The position numbers were made by a program, and so were the translations under genes. Positions 1-5,755 of a stretch of 10,718 bases of DNA are shown here, one piece after another. A model generated the notes under the pieces. It had not been told where the DNA came from and did no database searches. It saw nothing but the letters and a program-made list of their open reading frames with translations. The stretch comes from UBA4636 sp963650915 (GTDB lineage Bacteria; Bacillota; Clostridia; Christensenellales; Borkfalkiaceae): the NCBI GenBank assembly GCA_963650915.1, contig CAVJMJ010000036.1:1-10718 (forward strand). Reading direction: 5' to 3'. Every line of letters begins with the position of its first letter. Within the stretch, counting starts at the first letter, position 1.

Positions 1-2
1 AT

Positions 3-89
3 TACGTCATCGGACTTGTCGTCATCTTTGCCATTCTCGTTGCTTGTCCGTATCTCGTTAAGGGTATCGCGGCATTGATTGCAGGGTAA
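3..89 (+). CDS. C-terminal fragment of a small hydrophobic protein
   Basis: An open frame enters from the left edge and stops at TAA 87-89, giving 28 visible residues. Most of them (VIGLVVIFAILVA, then PYLVKGIAALIAG) are hydrophobic, so this is probably the end of a membrane-spanning peptide with one or two short helices. The start is outside the window and the family is not recognised. It sits upstream of the promoter at 156, so it belongs to a preceding transcript, perhaps of the same mobile element. Its composition resembles the 40-residue peptide at 589-711, but I see no convincing alignment between them. Confidence 0.5.
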   Translation, partial: YVIGLVVIFAILVACPYLVKGIAALIAG

Positions 90-97
90 ACAGTAAA

Positions 98-171
98 ATC
101 CCGCATTGTAGCTTAAATTTTCACAGAAAAAAATAAAGAAAATCGAAAAAACAGCTTGACAAATGCGGGAT
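98..171. repeat. Imperfect inverted repeat in the tnpV upstream region
   Basis: ATCCCGCATTGT at 98-109 is the reverse complement of ACAAATGCGGGAT at 159-171 apart from one extra A, with 49 bases between the arms. The right arm lies in the spacer of the promoter at 156-184. It could be a two-site operator for a looping repressor or part of an element-specific recombination or replication site. No intrinsic terminator tail follows it. Confidence 0.4.
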
Positions 172-184
172 CGTATGCTATCGT
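156..184 (+). promoter_or_regulatory. Promoter of the recombinase operon
   Basis: A consensus -35 TTGACA at 156-161 is followed after exactly 17 bases by TATCGT at 179-184, which matches the -10 consensus at the first three and last positions. It is the only good promoter seen before the operon that begins at 219. It probably serves the whole co-directional run of genes up to the terminator at 5286. Confidence 0.6.
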
Positions 185-194
185 ATTGATACGA
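181..194. promoter_or_regulatory. Palindromic operator candidate over the -10 and start site
   Basis: TCGTAT-TG-ATACGA is a perfect 6-bp inverted repeat with a 2-base centre. Its left arm covers part of the -10 element. A further half-site, ATCGTAT at 170-176, repeats ATCGTAT at 180-186 directly. Three half-sites on a promoter of a recombinase operon suggest repressor binding, possibly by the RHH protein encoded at 725 or by a regulator elsewhere in the element. This is inference from position. Confidence 0.45.
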
Positions 195-218
195 CGAAAG
201 AAAATCGGAGGTGGAACT

Positions 219-575
219 ATGAACAAAGCAAAAGTAATGCGAAAAGCGGAAGCGGGCGAGGGGTTGACCGTGGCGGAAATCAAGGTTTATCAAAAAGCGG
301 TTAAACCTGAAAAGCACGTTTGCGGCAAGTACGGAACGCTTGCAAAACAGTATTTGGAGGACAAAGGAATTGATTGGACGATTGCTAATCTTCCCGAATA
401 CTTGCACGGCGTGGATAAAGCCGCCGACGAACTGTACGAAACGATGTATGAAAAGTTCTCGAAAGAAGAGCGTTTCAAAAAATCGGAGGATTTTATGGAA
501 AATCTGAAACGGGAAACGGAAATGCAACGGCTTATCGAAGAAGAAATCTTAAATGAAATCGTTTATGTAAAATAA
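219..575 (+). CDS. TnpV-like transposon-associated protein
   Basis: This encodes a 118-residue soluble, charged protein. Residues 37-47 (KYGTLAKQYLE), the D-x-A-x-E-L-Y-E helix around 66-75 and the C-terminal EEEILNEIVYV fit the TnpV family, which is found in Tn4451-like and other clostridial elements next to large serine recombinases. The biochemical role of TnpV is unknown. The ATG at 219 was chosen because GGAGG lies 9 bases upstream; the upstream TTG at 156 would put the start inside the -35 box. It is the first gene of the recombinase operon, 13 bases before the next gene. The N-terminal 35 residues are less typical of the family, so the call is good but not certain. Confidence 0.68.
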   Translation: MNKAKVMRKAEAGEGLTVAEIKVYQKAVKPEKHVCGKYGTLAKQYLEDKGIDWTIANLPEYLHGVDKAADELYETMYEKFSKEERFKKSEDFMENLKRETEMQRLIEEEILNEIVYVK

Positions 576-588
576 CGGAGGTATCAAT

Positions 589-711
589 ATGAAAGCGTTA
601 AAAGTAGTTGGAACTATCGGCAGATTTGCGTTGGCAGGCGTACTGATTGCAGGGCATTTCGTAATGAACATCATAGGCGCGTTGATTTGTGCCATTACTT
701 CACAAGGTTAA
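589..711 (+). CDS. 40-residue hydrophobic membrane peptide
   Basis: A short ORF runs from ATG 589 to TAA 709-711 with a clear CGGAGG at 576-581. The product begins with the basic MKALKVV, then has a hydrophobic run from about residue 13 to residue 37, with a His at 23 near its centre, and ends SQG. It looks like a single-pass membrane peptide, or two short helical segments. The family is not recognised. Good ribosome binding sites on both sides and tight packing between the tnpV-like gene and the RHH gene argue that it is really translated. A holin-like, toxin-like or conjugation-accessory role is possible, but nothing in the sequence decides between them. Confidence 0.6.
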   Translation: MKALKVVGTIGRFALAGVLIAGHFVMNIIGALICAITSQG

Positions 712-724
712 AACGGAGGTTTTT

Positions 725-958
725 ATGGAAAAGAAAGAAACAACGCCGCGCAGAGCGGCAAGAAGAAGTTACGAGGAACGCAACAAAGATAAGCGTAAAC
801 AGGCGAGCGGTAATTTCGGAACGATGATCCCGCGTGATTTGTTCGACGAAATCAATGCGTTTTTGGCGAAACACCATATCACGAAAGTCGAATTGATTTT
901 CAAAGGGTATGAAGCCTTGAAAGCCGAGTACGAAAAGGAAACGGAATCTAAAACTTAA
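725..958 (+). CDS. Ribbon-helix-helix type DNA-binding protein
   Basis: This is a 77-residue protein. Residues 1-30 are very basic (PRRAARRSYEERNKDKRKQ). They are followed by a beta-strand-like NFGTMIPRDLFDEINAFL and a helix KVELIFKGYEALKAEYEK, the order expected for a CopG/Arc/MetJ-like RHH dimer. Such proteins repress their own operon or act as relaxosome accessory factors in mobile elements. ATG 725 is preceded by AACGGAGG at 712-718. An upstream in-frame GTG at 689 would overlap the previous gene and lacks a ribosome binding site. Its place in the operon makes it a candidate ligand of the palindrome at 181-194. Confidence 0.6.
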   Translation: MEKKETTPRRAARRSYEERNKDKRKQASGNFGTMIPRDLFDEINAFLAKHHITKVELIFKGYEALKAEYEKETESKT

Positions 959-963
959 TTGTG

Positions 964-1031
964 TATGCGAAAGGCATAGACACGAACAACAATCAATTGA
1001 TATTGGTGAAGCGTCGGTGGCTATGCCTTTC
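964..1031 (+). promoter_or_regulatory. Long stem-loop in the leader of the SHOCT-like and recombinase genes
   Basis: GAAAGGCATAG at 969-979 pairs perfectly with CTATGCCTTTC at 1021-1031. After one A/G mismatch, the helix continues with CAC/GTG. The 41-base loop contains the palindrome ATCAATTGAT and its neighbours CAAT/ATTG. A competing small hairpin, TATGC-GAAAG-GCATA at 964-978, uses the same 5' arm. Neither strand carries a U-run after the stem, so it is not a normal terminator. It may stabilise, process or switch the recombinase part of the transcript. Confidence 0.55.
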
Positions 1032-1052
1032 AAAAACTAAATAATCTATCTG

Positions 1053-1086
1053 CGCTTTACCGGAAAGGAGGAAAATACGGTAAGCG
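1053..1086 (+). promoter_or_regulatory. Hairpin displaying the ribosome binding site of the small ORF
   Basis: CGC-T-TTACCG at 1053-1062 pairs with CGGTAAGCG at 1078-1086, giving nine base pairs with a single bulged T at 1056. The 15-base loop is purine-rich and holds AAGGAGG at 1065-1071. The putative ACG start (1077-1079) sits at the junction of loop and 3' arm. This geometry would leave the Shine-Dalgarno exposed but hold the start region in a helix. It suggests translational control or an RNA-binding site. Confidence 0.5.
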
Positions 1087-1247
1087 TAGAGGAAAAGAAC
1101 AAGAACGAAGCAATCTATTTGGCGTCGGTTGCCGTTTTAAGGCGGCTGTATCTGAAAGGTATTGACGTAAAAATACTTGAAAGATTGAATAGGAAGAATG
1201 CCGAAGCGATGGGGTGTGTTCCGACGGATTTTATAAATTATAATTAA
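1077..1247 (+). CDS. SHOCT-like small protein with a non-canonical start
   Basis: An open frame ends at TAA 1245-1247 and encodes about 56 residues, including NEAIYLASVAVLRRLYLKG, then IDVKILERLNRKNAEAMGC. This resembles the short SHOCT-like proteins often found directly upstream of serine recombinases in clostridial elements. No ATG, GTG or TTG lies at the proper distance from the strong AAGGAGG at 1065-1071. The codon at the right place is ACG at 1077, one base from ATG. The frame is closed upstream by TAA at 1038-1040. Either translation starts at ACG or another near-cognate codon, or a former ATG has mutated and the gene is dying. It ends 12 bases before the first recombinase, so coupling is likely. 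Confidence 0.5.
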   Translation, partial: TVSVEEKNKNEAIYLASVAVLRRLYLKGIDVKILERLNRKNAEAMGCVPTDFINYN

Positions 1248-1259
1248 GGAGGTGTGGCT

Positions 1260-2834
1260 ATGAATACTGCCGTCAAAGAAGTGCAGGTTATAAAAGTGAC
1301 CAAGACAGGCGAAAAAGCAGAAAAAATCAGAGTGGCGGCATATTGCAGAGTCAGTACCGATAAAGACGATCAACTTAATTCGTTTTTCGCGCAAATGCGT
1401 TATTACAGAGATTATGTTCGCGGTAACGATAAAATGGTGCTTGTGGATATTTACGCAGACGAAGGTATTACGGGAACGGAACTTGAAAAGCGCGATGAAA
1501 TGAAACGGCTTATCAGAGATTGCAAGCATAAAAAGATAGACCGTGTGCTTGTAAAAAGCGTTACCCGTTTTGCAAGAAATTCGCTTGAATGTATTGAAAC
1601 CATACGAACTATGCAATCGTGCGGCGTAAGCGTATTGTTTGAAAACGACCATATTGATACGGAAACGATGAATTCCGAAATGATGTTGTACATAAAAAGT
1701 GCGTTTGCGCAGAGCGAAGCAACGTCGGCGTCGAAACGTATGTCAACGTCTATCCGTATGAAAATGGAGGACGGAACTTATATTGCAACAAACGCACCTT
1801 TCGGGTACAAGTTGATAGAAGGAGAGTTAGTCGTTGTTCCCGAAGAAGCAGAAGTCGTCAGGAAAATCTTTGCGCTTTACTTGCAAGGGTATGGCGTAAA
1901 CGTTATTGCAAAAACAATCCGCGATACAGACGGTGACAAGCGAGATTGGAACAGACAAGGAATAAAATATATTCTCACGAACGAGAAGTATATCGGAGAT
2001 ACGATGTGGCAAAAGAGTTTTACCCCGGCGGTATTGCCGCTACGGAATCGTCCGAACCGTGGGGAATTGCCGAAGTATTACTGTGAGGGAACGCAGGAAG
2101 CAATCGTTTCAAAAGAAGATTTTATAGCAGTAAAAAATCTAATGCGAGAGCGTGAGGAAAAACACTATAAACAGTATCGAAACGAGAAGAAATTGTTTTA
2201 CCGTAAAATTATGTGCCGCCATTGCGGTTGGTCGTATCGTGTGAAGCAAATTCAGAACGGTTACGTTTGGGCTTGTTCAAGAAAAGGAATGATCGGCGGT
2301 GAATGTAGTTCCCGTAGTTATACGGATACAGAGTTGTGCCGTTCATTCATAAAGGTTTATAACATTCTGAAACAAAACAAGCGGGTATTGCTTGATGAAA
2401 CGATTTCGCAGTTGCAAACGCTTAAAGTGAAAGCAAATTGCGGAAATAACGTGATCGCGGAAATTGACGAGAAAATTGCAATGCTTGGCAGGCAGAACAA
2501 CCTTTACGGACAAATGCTTGCAAACGGAGTGATAGACGAGGTAACGTATCACGAAAAAGCCGATAGCCTTAAAGGTCAGATAACAGAACTCAGAAGTCGG
2601 CGTATGAAAATCATCAACGACGACGATGAGGAAACGTGTATAGAGCAACTTCGGCAGTTAAGAAAAATTATAGAAGAAAGTCCCGATTATCTTGATGAAA
2701 TGGATACCGTACTGTTCGGGAAAATCGTAAAGCTGATTTATGCGGAAGAGGACGGTGCATTAAGTTTCATAATCAAGGGTGATTTAGAATTGAAAGTTTA
2801 TGTAGGAGGTGAGAACGATGAACAGAATGATTAG
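1260..2834 (+). CDS. Large serine recombinase 1 (site-specific integrase, complete)
   Basis: This 524-residue protein is predicted to cut and religate att sites of the element through a 5' phosphoserine intermediate. The N-terminal resolvase domain (about 23-170) has AAYCRVSTD with nucleophile Ser32, Gln38, the YADEGITGT motif and the arginine pair in TRFARNS (103, 106). The recombinase domain (about 180-300) contains FGY, the RQGIKYILTNEKYIGD block and RGELPKYY. A zinc ribbon uses Cys319, Cys322, Cys339 and Cys349. A coiled-coil-like stretch follows at about 385-475, as usual for directionality control. ATG 1260 was chosen with AAGGAGG at 1246-1252. A GTG at 1254 would overlap that ribosome binding site. 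The 3' end overlaps the next gene by 17 bases. Confidence 0.93.
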   Translation: MNTAVKEVQVIKVTKTGEKAEKIRVAAYCRVSTDKDDQLNSFFAQMRYYRDYVRGNDKMVLVDIYADEGITGTELEKRDEMKRLIRDCKHKKIDRVLVKSVTRFARNSLECIETIRTMQSCGVSVLFENDHIDTETMNSEMMLYIKSAFAQSEATSASKRMSTSIRMKMEDGTYIATNAPFGYKLIEGELVVVPEEAEVVRKIFALYLQGYGVNVIAKTIRDTDGDKRDWNRQGIKYILTNEKYIGDTMWQKSFTPAVLPLRNRPNRGELPKYYCEGTQEAIVSKEDFIAVKNLMREREEKHYKQYRNEKKLFYRKIMCRHCGWSYRVKQIQNGYVWACSRKGMIGGECSSRSYTDTELCRSFIKVYNILKQNKRVLLDETISQLQTLKVKANCGNNVIAEIDEKIAMLGRQNNLYGQMLANGVIDEVTYHEKADSLKGQITELRSRRMKIINDDDEETCIEQLRQLRKIIEESPDYLDEMDTVLFGKIVKLIYAEEDGALSFIIKGDLELKVYVGGENDEQND

Positions 2835-3735
2835 TTTCGGATATGGCTATAAAGACGGGAAACTGATTGTTGTGGAGTCGGAAGCTGAAATTGTAAAAAG
2901 CATTTTTACGGACTATATAAACGGAAAAATTCTGAAAGAAATTGCGGACGAATTGACTATTAAGGGCGTTGACTTTTTTAACGGGAAGTGCTGTTGGAAT
3001 AAGAATATGGTATTCCGTATCATTGAAAATAAGAAATATATCGGAGAGGACGGGTATCCTGAAATTATCTCTTTTGAACAGTACGAAGCGGCAAATGCCA
3101 TAAAGGGAAGAAAGGCAAATAGAAAAACATCGCTACCGCGGGAAACGGAAGAATTAAAAAAATATGTTTTTTGCGGTCAATGCGGCAGGCTGTTACACAG
3201 AAGAACGAAGTGGAAAACAAGAGAAAAATGGTATTGTCAGAACGGCTGTAAGTGTGATAAGTATATCGACGATAAAGTTGTCTACGCGGCGGTTGAAAAA
3301 GTGGGCGAAAGAATATCCGACGATCCGATGGTTTTGACGACAGATGAAACCTGTACATATAAGAGAACGCAAGAGATAATGCGATATTCAAACGAAATAG
3401 CGAGGTTGACGGCATCAACAAATCCAAGTTTTAAGGCAGGAAAGAAATTGATTTTGGAATGTGCGAGTTTGAAATTTCAGGCTTGCCGTGAAAACAAGGG
3501 CGCGTCTTACACAAATAGGATTTTACAACTGACGAAGAATAAGAAATACGGAATTGATTATATATCCGATACCATATCGAAAATCATAATAGAAAAGGAC
3601 GGCTTTGTAACCGTAGAAATGATTAACGGTGCAAAAATAAGTAATAGGGAGGTAAACGATGCAGACACAAGCGAGAAGAATTGTAACGAAGATCGACGCC
3701 AATCCGATTCTTTCCAAGCAGAATCACGAGAATAG
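2818..3735 (+). CDS. Catalytic-domain-less serine recombinase paralogue (middle of triplet)
   Basis: This 305-residue protein begins directly in the recombinase (DNA-binding) domain: FGYGYKDGKLIVVESEAEIV, then EIADELTIKGV and WNKNMVFRIIENKKYIG. A zinc ribbon with Cys119, Cys122, Cys140 and Cys144 and a helical tail follow. There is no resolvase domain and no YCRVS motif, so it cannot cut DNA by itself. ATG 2818 has AGGAGG at 2804-2809 and lies inside the end of recombinase 1. Since its reading frame is intact, well initiated and embedded between two full recombinases, it is probably a functional partner (targeting or directionality factor) rather than debris. Its last 77 bases overlap recombinase 3, so the three products are likely made together. 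Confidence 0.85.
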   Translation: MNRMISFGYGYKDGKLIVVESEAEIVKSIFTDYINGKILKEIADELTIKGVDFFNGKCCWNKNMVFRIIENKKYIGEDGYPEIISFEQYEAANAIKGRKANRKTSLPRETEELKKYVFCGQCGRLLHRRTKWKTREKWYCQNGCKCDKYIDDKVVYAAVEKVGERISDDPMVLTTDETCTYKRTQEIMRYSNEIARLTASTNPSFKAGKKLILECASLKFQACRENKGASYTNRILQLTKNKKYGIDYISDTISKIIIEKDGFVTVEMINGAKISNREVNDADTSEKNCNEDRRQSDSFQAESRE

Positions 3736-5278
3736 TTTGTTGCGTGTTGCCGCCTATTGCCGCGTAAGTACAGACAGCGAAGATCAGCTTGAAAGTTATA
3801 AAGCGCAGGTTGCGTATTATACTGACGCAATAGCAAAGAATCCCCGATGGAGATTCGTTGATATTTATGCCGACGAAGGTATCACGGGTATGATGGCGAA
3901 AAAACGAACAAATTTTTTGCGTATGATACGCGATTGCGAAAAGGGGAAAATTGATCTTATTATCACAAAGTCGGTTGCTCGTTTTGCAAGAAACGTCGTA
4001 GACAGCCTTAACTATGTCAGACGTTTGAAAGCAAAGGGAATCGGCGTATATTTTGAAGAACAAGCCCTTGATTCTCTTAAAAGTGAAAACGAGATGGCGT
4101 TAGGAATATATAGCGTTCTTGCCCAAGCGGAAAGTGAGAATATCAGTGCAAACGTGCAATGGGGTATTCGTCAACGTATGCAGTCAGGAACGTTTAAGTT
4201 TCGGTACAATCTTCTCGGTTATCGAAAAGGCGAGGACGGCGAACCCGAAATTGTCGAGGAAGAAGCAAAATATATCCGAGCGATTTTCAATATGTATCTC
4301 GACGGCAAAAGCCTTGATCAGATTAAATCATATCTTGAAGGTGAGGGTGTATTGACAAAGACAGGGAAAGCTGTATGGAATAAGTGTATTATTCAAGCCA
4401 TTTTAACAAACGAAAGATACTGTGGCGATTTGCTTATGCAAAAAACGTTTACGGAAAATTGTATTACGAAAAAGGTGAAGAAGAACCGCGGTGAATTGCC
4501 AAAGTACCTGATAAGAGATAATCACCCTGCGATCGTTACGCGCGCGACGTTCAAAATGGCTCAAATGGAAATGGCTCGTCGTGGAAGCGTTAGAAAAAAG
4601 ACAGATTCCGGAATTACGGAGCAAGGGAAGTACAGCGGTAAATTTGCTTTGACGGATATACTCGTTTGTGGAGAATGTGGTAGTCCTTACAGGCGAAAAA
4701 CATATAGTCGAAACGGACAAAATAAAAGAGTTTGGCGTTGTTTAAGTCGGTTGGAACACGGAACGGAATTTTGTTCCGATTCGATAACTGTCGATGACGA
4801 AACGTTGAAAAAAACTATCGTCCGAGGTATCAGTAAAGCGATTTCGGATAAACAAGATGTCTTGAATTTAATATTGTCTAACCTTGCTTATGCGGTAACG
4901 GGAGAAGATGACACTCTTGAAATGTATGCCATCGAAAAGCAATTAAAAACATTAAGCGGAATAATGGACGAAACGATGGAACTTGCCGCAAGTTCGACGG
5001 GTGACGGAAAACGGTTTCAGGAAGAAATGAAGTCGTTGAGTTCCCAAATGGTTGTTTTACGAGAGCAACTTGAAATTATAAAAGGGAGGATTGATTCAAA
5101 CGAAAAAGTAAACGCAGAAATAGAAAATATAAAGCAATGCCTGTCGACCGACAGTCTTGATTTTTCGGAATATAACGATGTGACGATTCGTCGCCTTGTT
5201 GAGTATATCCGAGTTATGAAAGACAATTCGATTATCATCGTTTTGAAAGGCGGAATGCAAATACAAGAAAATATCTAA
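3659..5278 (+). CDS. Large serine recombinase 3 (site-specific integrase, complete)
   Basis: This 539-residue protein has the same layout as recombinase 1 but is clearly divergent from it. The resolvase domain (about 28-175) has AAYCRVSTDSEDQ with Ser37, the YADEGITGM motif and VARFARN with Arg108 and Arg111. The recombinase domain spans about 185-300 (LLGYRKG, AILTNERYCGD, RGELPKYL). A zinc ribbon uses Cys337, Cys340, Cys361 and Cys372, and a long helical, coiled-coil-like region lies at about 415-510. ATG 3659 is preceded by AGGGAGG at 3646-3652. It starts inside the middle gene and is the last gene before the terminator at 5286. Two active recombinases plus one inactive member suggest a hetero-oligomeric integrase. 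Confidence 0.93.
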   Translation: MQTQARRIVTKIDANPILSKQNHENSLLRVAAYCRVSTDSEDQLESYKAQVAYYTDAIAKNPRWRFVDIYADEGITGMMAKKRTNFLRMIRDCEKGKIDLIITKSVARFARNVVDSLNYVRRLKAKGIGVYFEEQALDSLKSENEMALGIYSVLAQAESENISANVQWGIRQRMQSGTFKFRYNLLGYRKGEDGEPEIVEEEAKYIRAIFNMYLDGKSLDQIKSYLEGEGVLTKTGKAVWNKCIIQAILTNERYCGDLLMQKTFTENCITKKVKKNRGELPKYLIRDNHPAIVTRATFKMAQMEMARRGSVRKKTDSGITEQGKYSGKFALTDILVCGECGSPYRRKTYSRNGQNKRVWRCLSRLEHGTEFCSDSITVDDETLKKTIVRGISKAISDKQDVLNLILSNLAYAVTGEDDTLEMYAIEKQLKTLSGIMDETMELAASSTGDGKRFQEEMKSLSSQMVVLREQLEIIKGRIDSNEKVNAEIENIKQCLSTDSLDFSEYNDVTIRRLVEYIRVMKDNSIIIVLKGGMQIQENI

Positions 5279-5285
5279 AATCGGG

Positions 5286-5319
5286 GAAGTCTGAAACATC
5301 TGTTTCGGACTTCTTTCTA
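5286..5319 (+). terminator. Intrinsic terminator of the recombinase operon
   Basis: GAAGTCTGAAACA at 5286-5298 pairs with TGTTTCGGACTTC at 5301-5313 through 13 positions with one T-G wobble, followed by TTTCT. It lies 8 bases after the stop of recombinase 3 and so ends the long operon. It is a plausible marker of the last gene of the element. Confidence 0.8.
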
Positions 5320-5355
5320 TAAATAATAAAAGCACGACATAAGAAGCATTTTCTA

Positions 5356-5384
5356 TTGATTTTTATCGTAAAAAGTGCTATAAT
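5356..5384 (+). promoter_or_regulatory. Strong promoter with no ORF behind it
   Basis: TTGATT at 5356-5361 and a perfect TATAAT at 5379-5384 are separated by 17 bases. No ORF with a ribosome binding site follows; the first hairpin with terminator character is at 5464-5500. The promoter therefore probably makes a short non-coding RNA, or was once attached to a gene now lost. Confidence 0.6.
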
Positions 5385-5390
5385 AATTAT

Positions 5391-5508
5391 GGTCGTTAGG
5401 AAAAGGGGTTAAATCGGGTGTATTTTGATGAGATAGCGGTGTAGCTATTTCGTATGTGATAGCCAGAAAAAGGCAAGTCGTTCTGACTTGTCTTTTTCTG
5501 TTATTTAG
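5391..5508 (+). ncRNA. Candidate small structured RNA
   Basis: The stretch between the promoter at 5356 and the hairpin at 5464-5500 has no usable ORF but can fold. AGATAGC at 5431-5437 can pair with GCTATTT at 5444-5450 (one G-T wobble), while GCTAT at 5444-5448 can instead pair with ATAGC at 5459-5463. The two helices exclude each other and lie directly before a 16-bp hairpin. This is compatible with a small RNA or an attenuator-like switch. I do not recognise a known RNA family here. Confidence 0.3.
5464..5508 (+). terminator. 16-bp hairpin terminator at the head of repeat copy 1
   Basis: CAGAAAAAGGCAAGTC at 5464-5479 and GACTTGTCTTTTTCTG at 5485-5500 form a 16-bp stem with one G-T wobble and a 5-base loop. 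A moderate T-rich tail, TTATTT, follows. It would end any transcript from the promoter at 5356. Confidence 0.55.
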
Positions 5509-5681
5509 ATTTATTTTATCTTTTTTTACCGTTTTTTTGCTGTTTTTTAGGTGTTTTTTGCCAGTTTTATGGGCATTTTCGCCCGTTTTTAATCGACTAC
5601 TGCATAAAGGTTGACGAAAGACACTATATCGAGTTTCGATTCAAATGCTAAGCCGATATCAACGAAACCATATAAACGAAG

Positions 5682-5715
5682 ACCACTATCCAATAAAAAG
5701 GTAGTGGTTTTTTTT
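5682..5715 (+). terminator. Terminator at the tail of repeat copy 1
   Basis: ACCACTA-T-CC at 5682-5691 pairs with GGTAGTGGT at 5700-5708, with one bulged T and an 8-base A-rich loop. It runs into eight T residues (5708-5715), a classical intrinsic terminator. It faces the convergent merR gene. Confidence 0.7.
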
Positions 5716-5755
5716 ATTTCAAAACTATATGGATTCCGATTTAATAAGCAAACAA

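Larger units (their letters stand above)
5464..5715 (+). repeat. Terminator-rich direct repeat, copy 1
   Basis: This 252-bp block recurs in the same orientation at 7794-8042. In order it holds a 16-bp hairpin (5464-5500), a T-rich tract with short G/C hairpins, the conserved core GCATAAAGGTTGACGAAAGA (5602-5621), a degenerate inverted repeat ATATCG/CGATAT and a final terminator (5682-5715). Neither strand encodes a convincing protein: the differences between copies are mostly non-synonymous in the open frames, while the hairpins persist. It ends 40 bases before the 3' end of the convergent merR gene. Confidence 0.75.

Noticed and set aside
156..218. TTG at 156 as the start of the TnpV-like gene
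   Set aside because: It is part of the -35 box of the promoter, and ATG 219 has an excellent ribosome binding site.
969..1031. Intrinsic terminator between the RHH gene and the SHOCT-like ORF
   Set aside because: No U-run follows the stem on either strand, and no promoter is evident between it and the recombinases.
1254..1259. GTG at 1254 as the start of recombinase 1
   Set aside because: It lies at the edge of the AAGGAGG that serves ATG 1260 and has no ribosome binding site of its own.
3065..3427. Long antisense ORFs opposite the recombinases, for example this 120-codon frame
   Set aside because: They are shadows of well-supported genes, with no ribosome binding sites and no recognisable domains.
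2818..3735. Treating the middle recombinase as a pseudogene of a full-length one
   Set aside because: The frame is intact with its own strong ribosome binding site, a full set of zinc-ribbon cysteines and tight overlaps on both sides. No resolvase-domain remnant is found upstream that is not part of recombinase 1.
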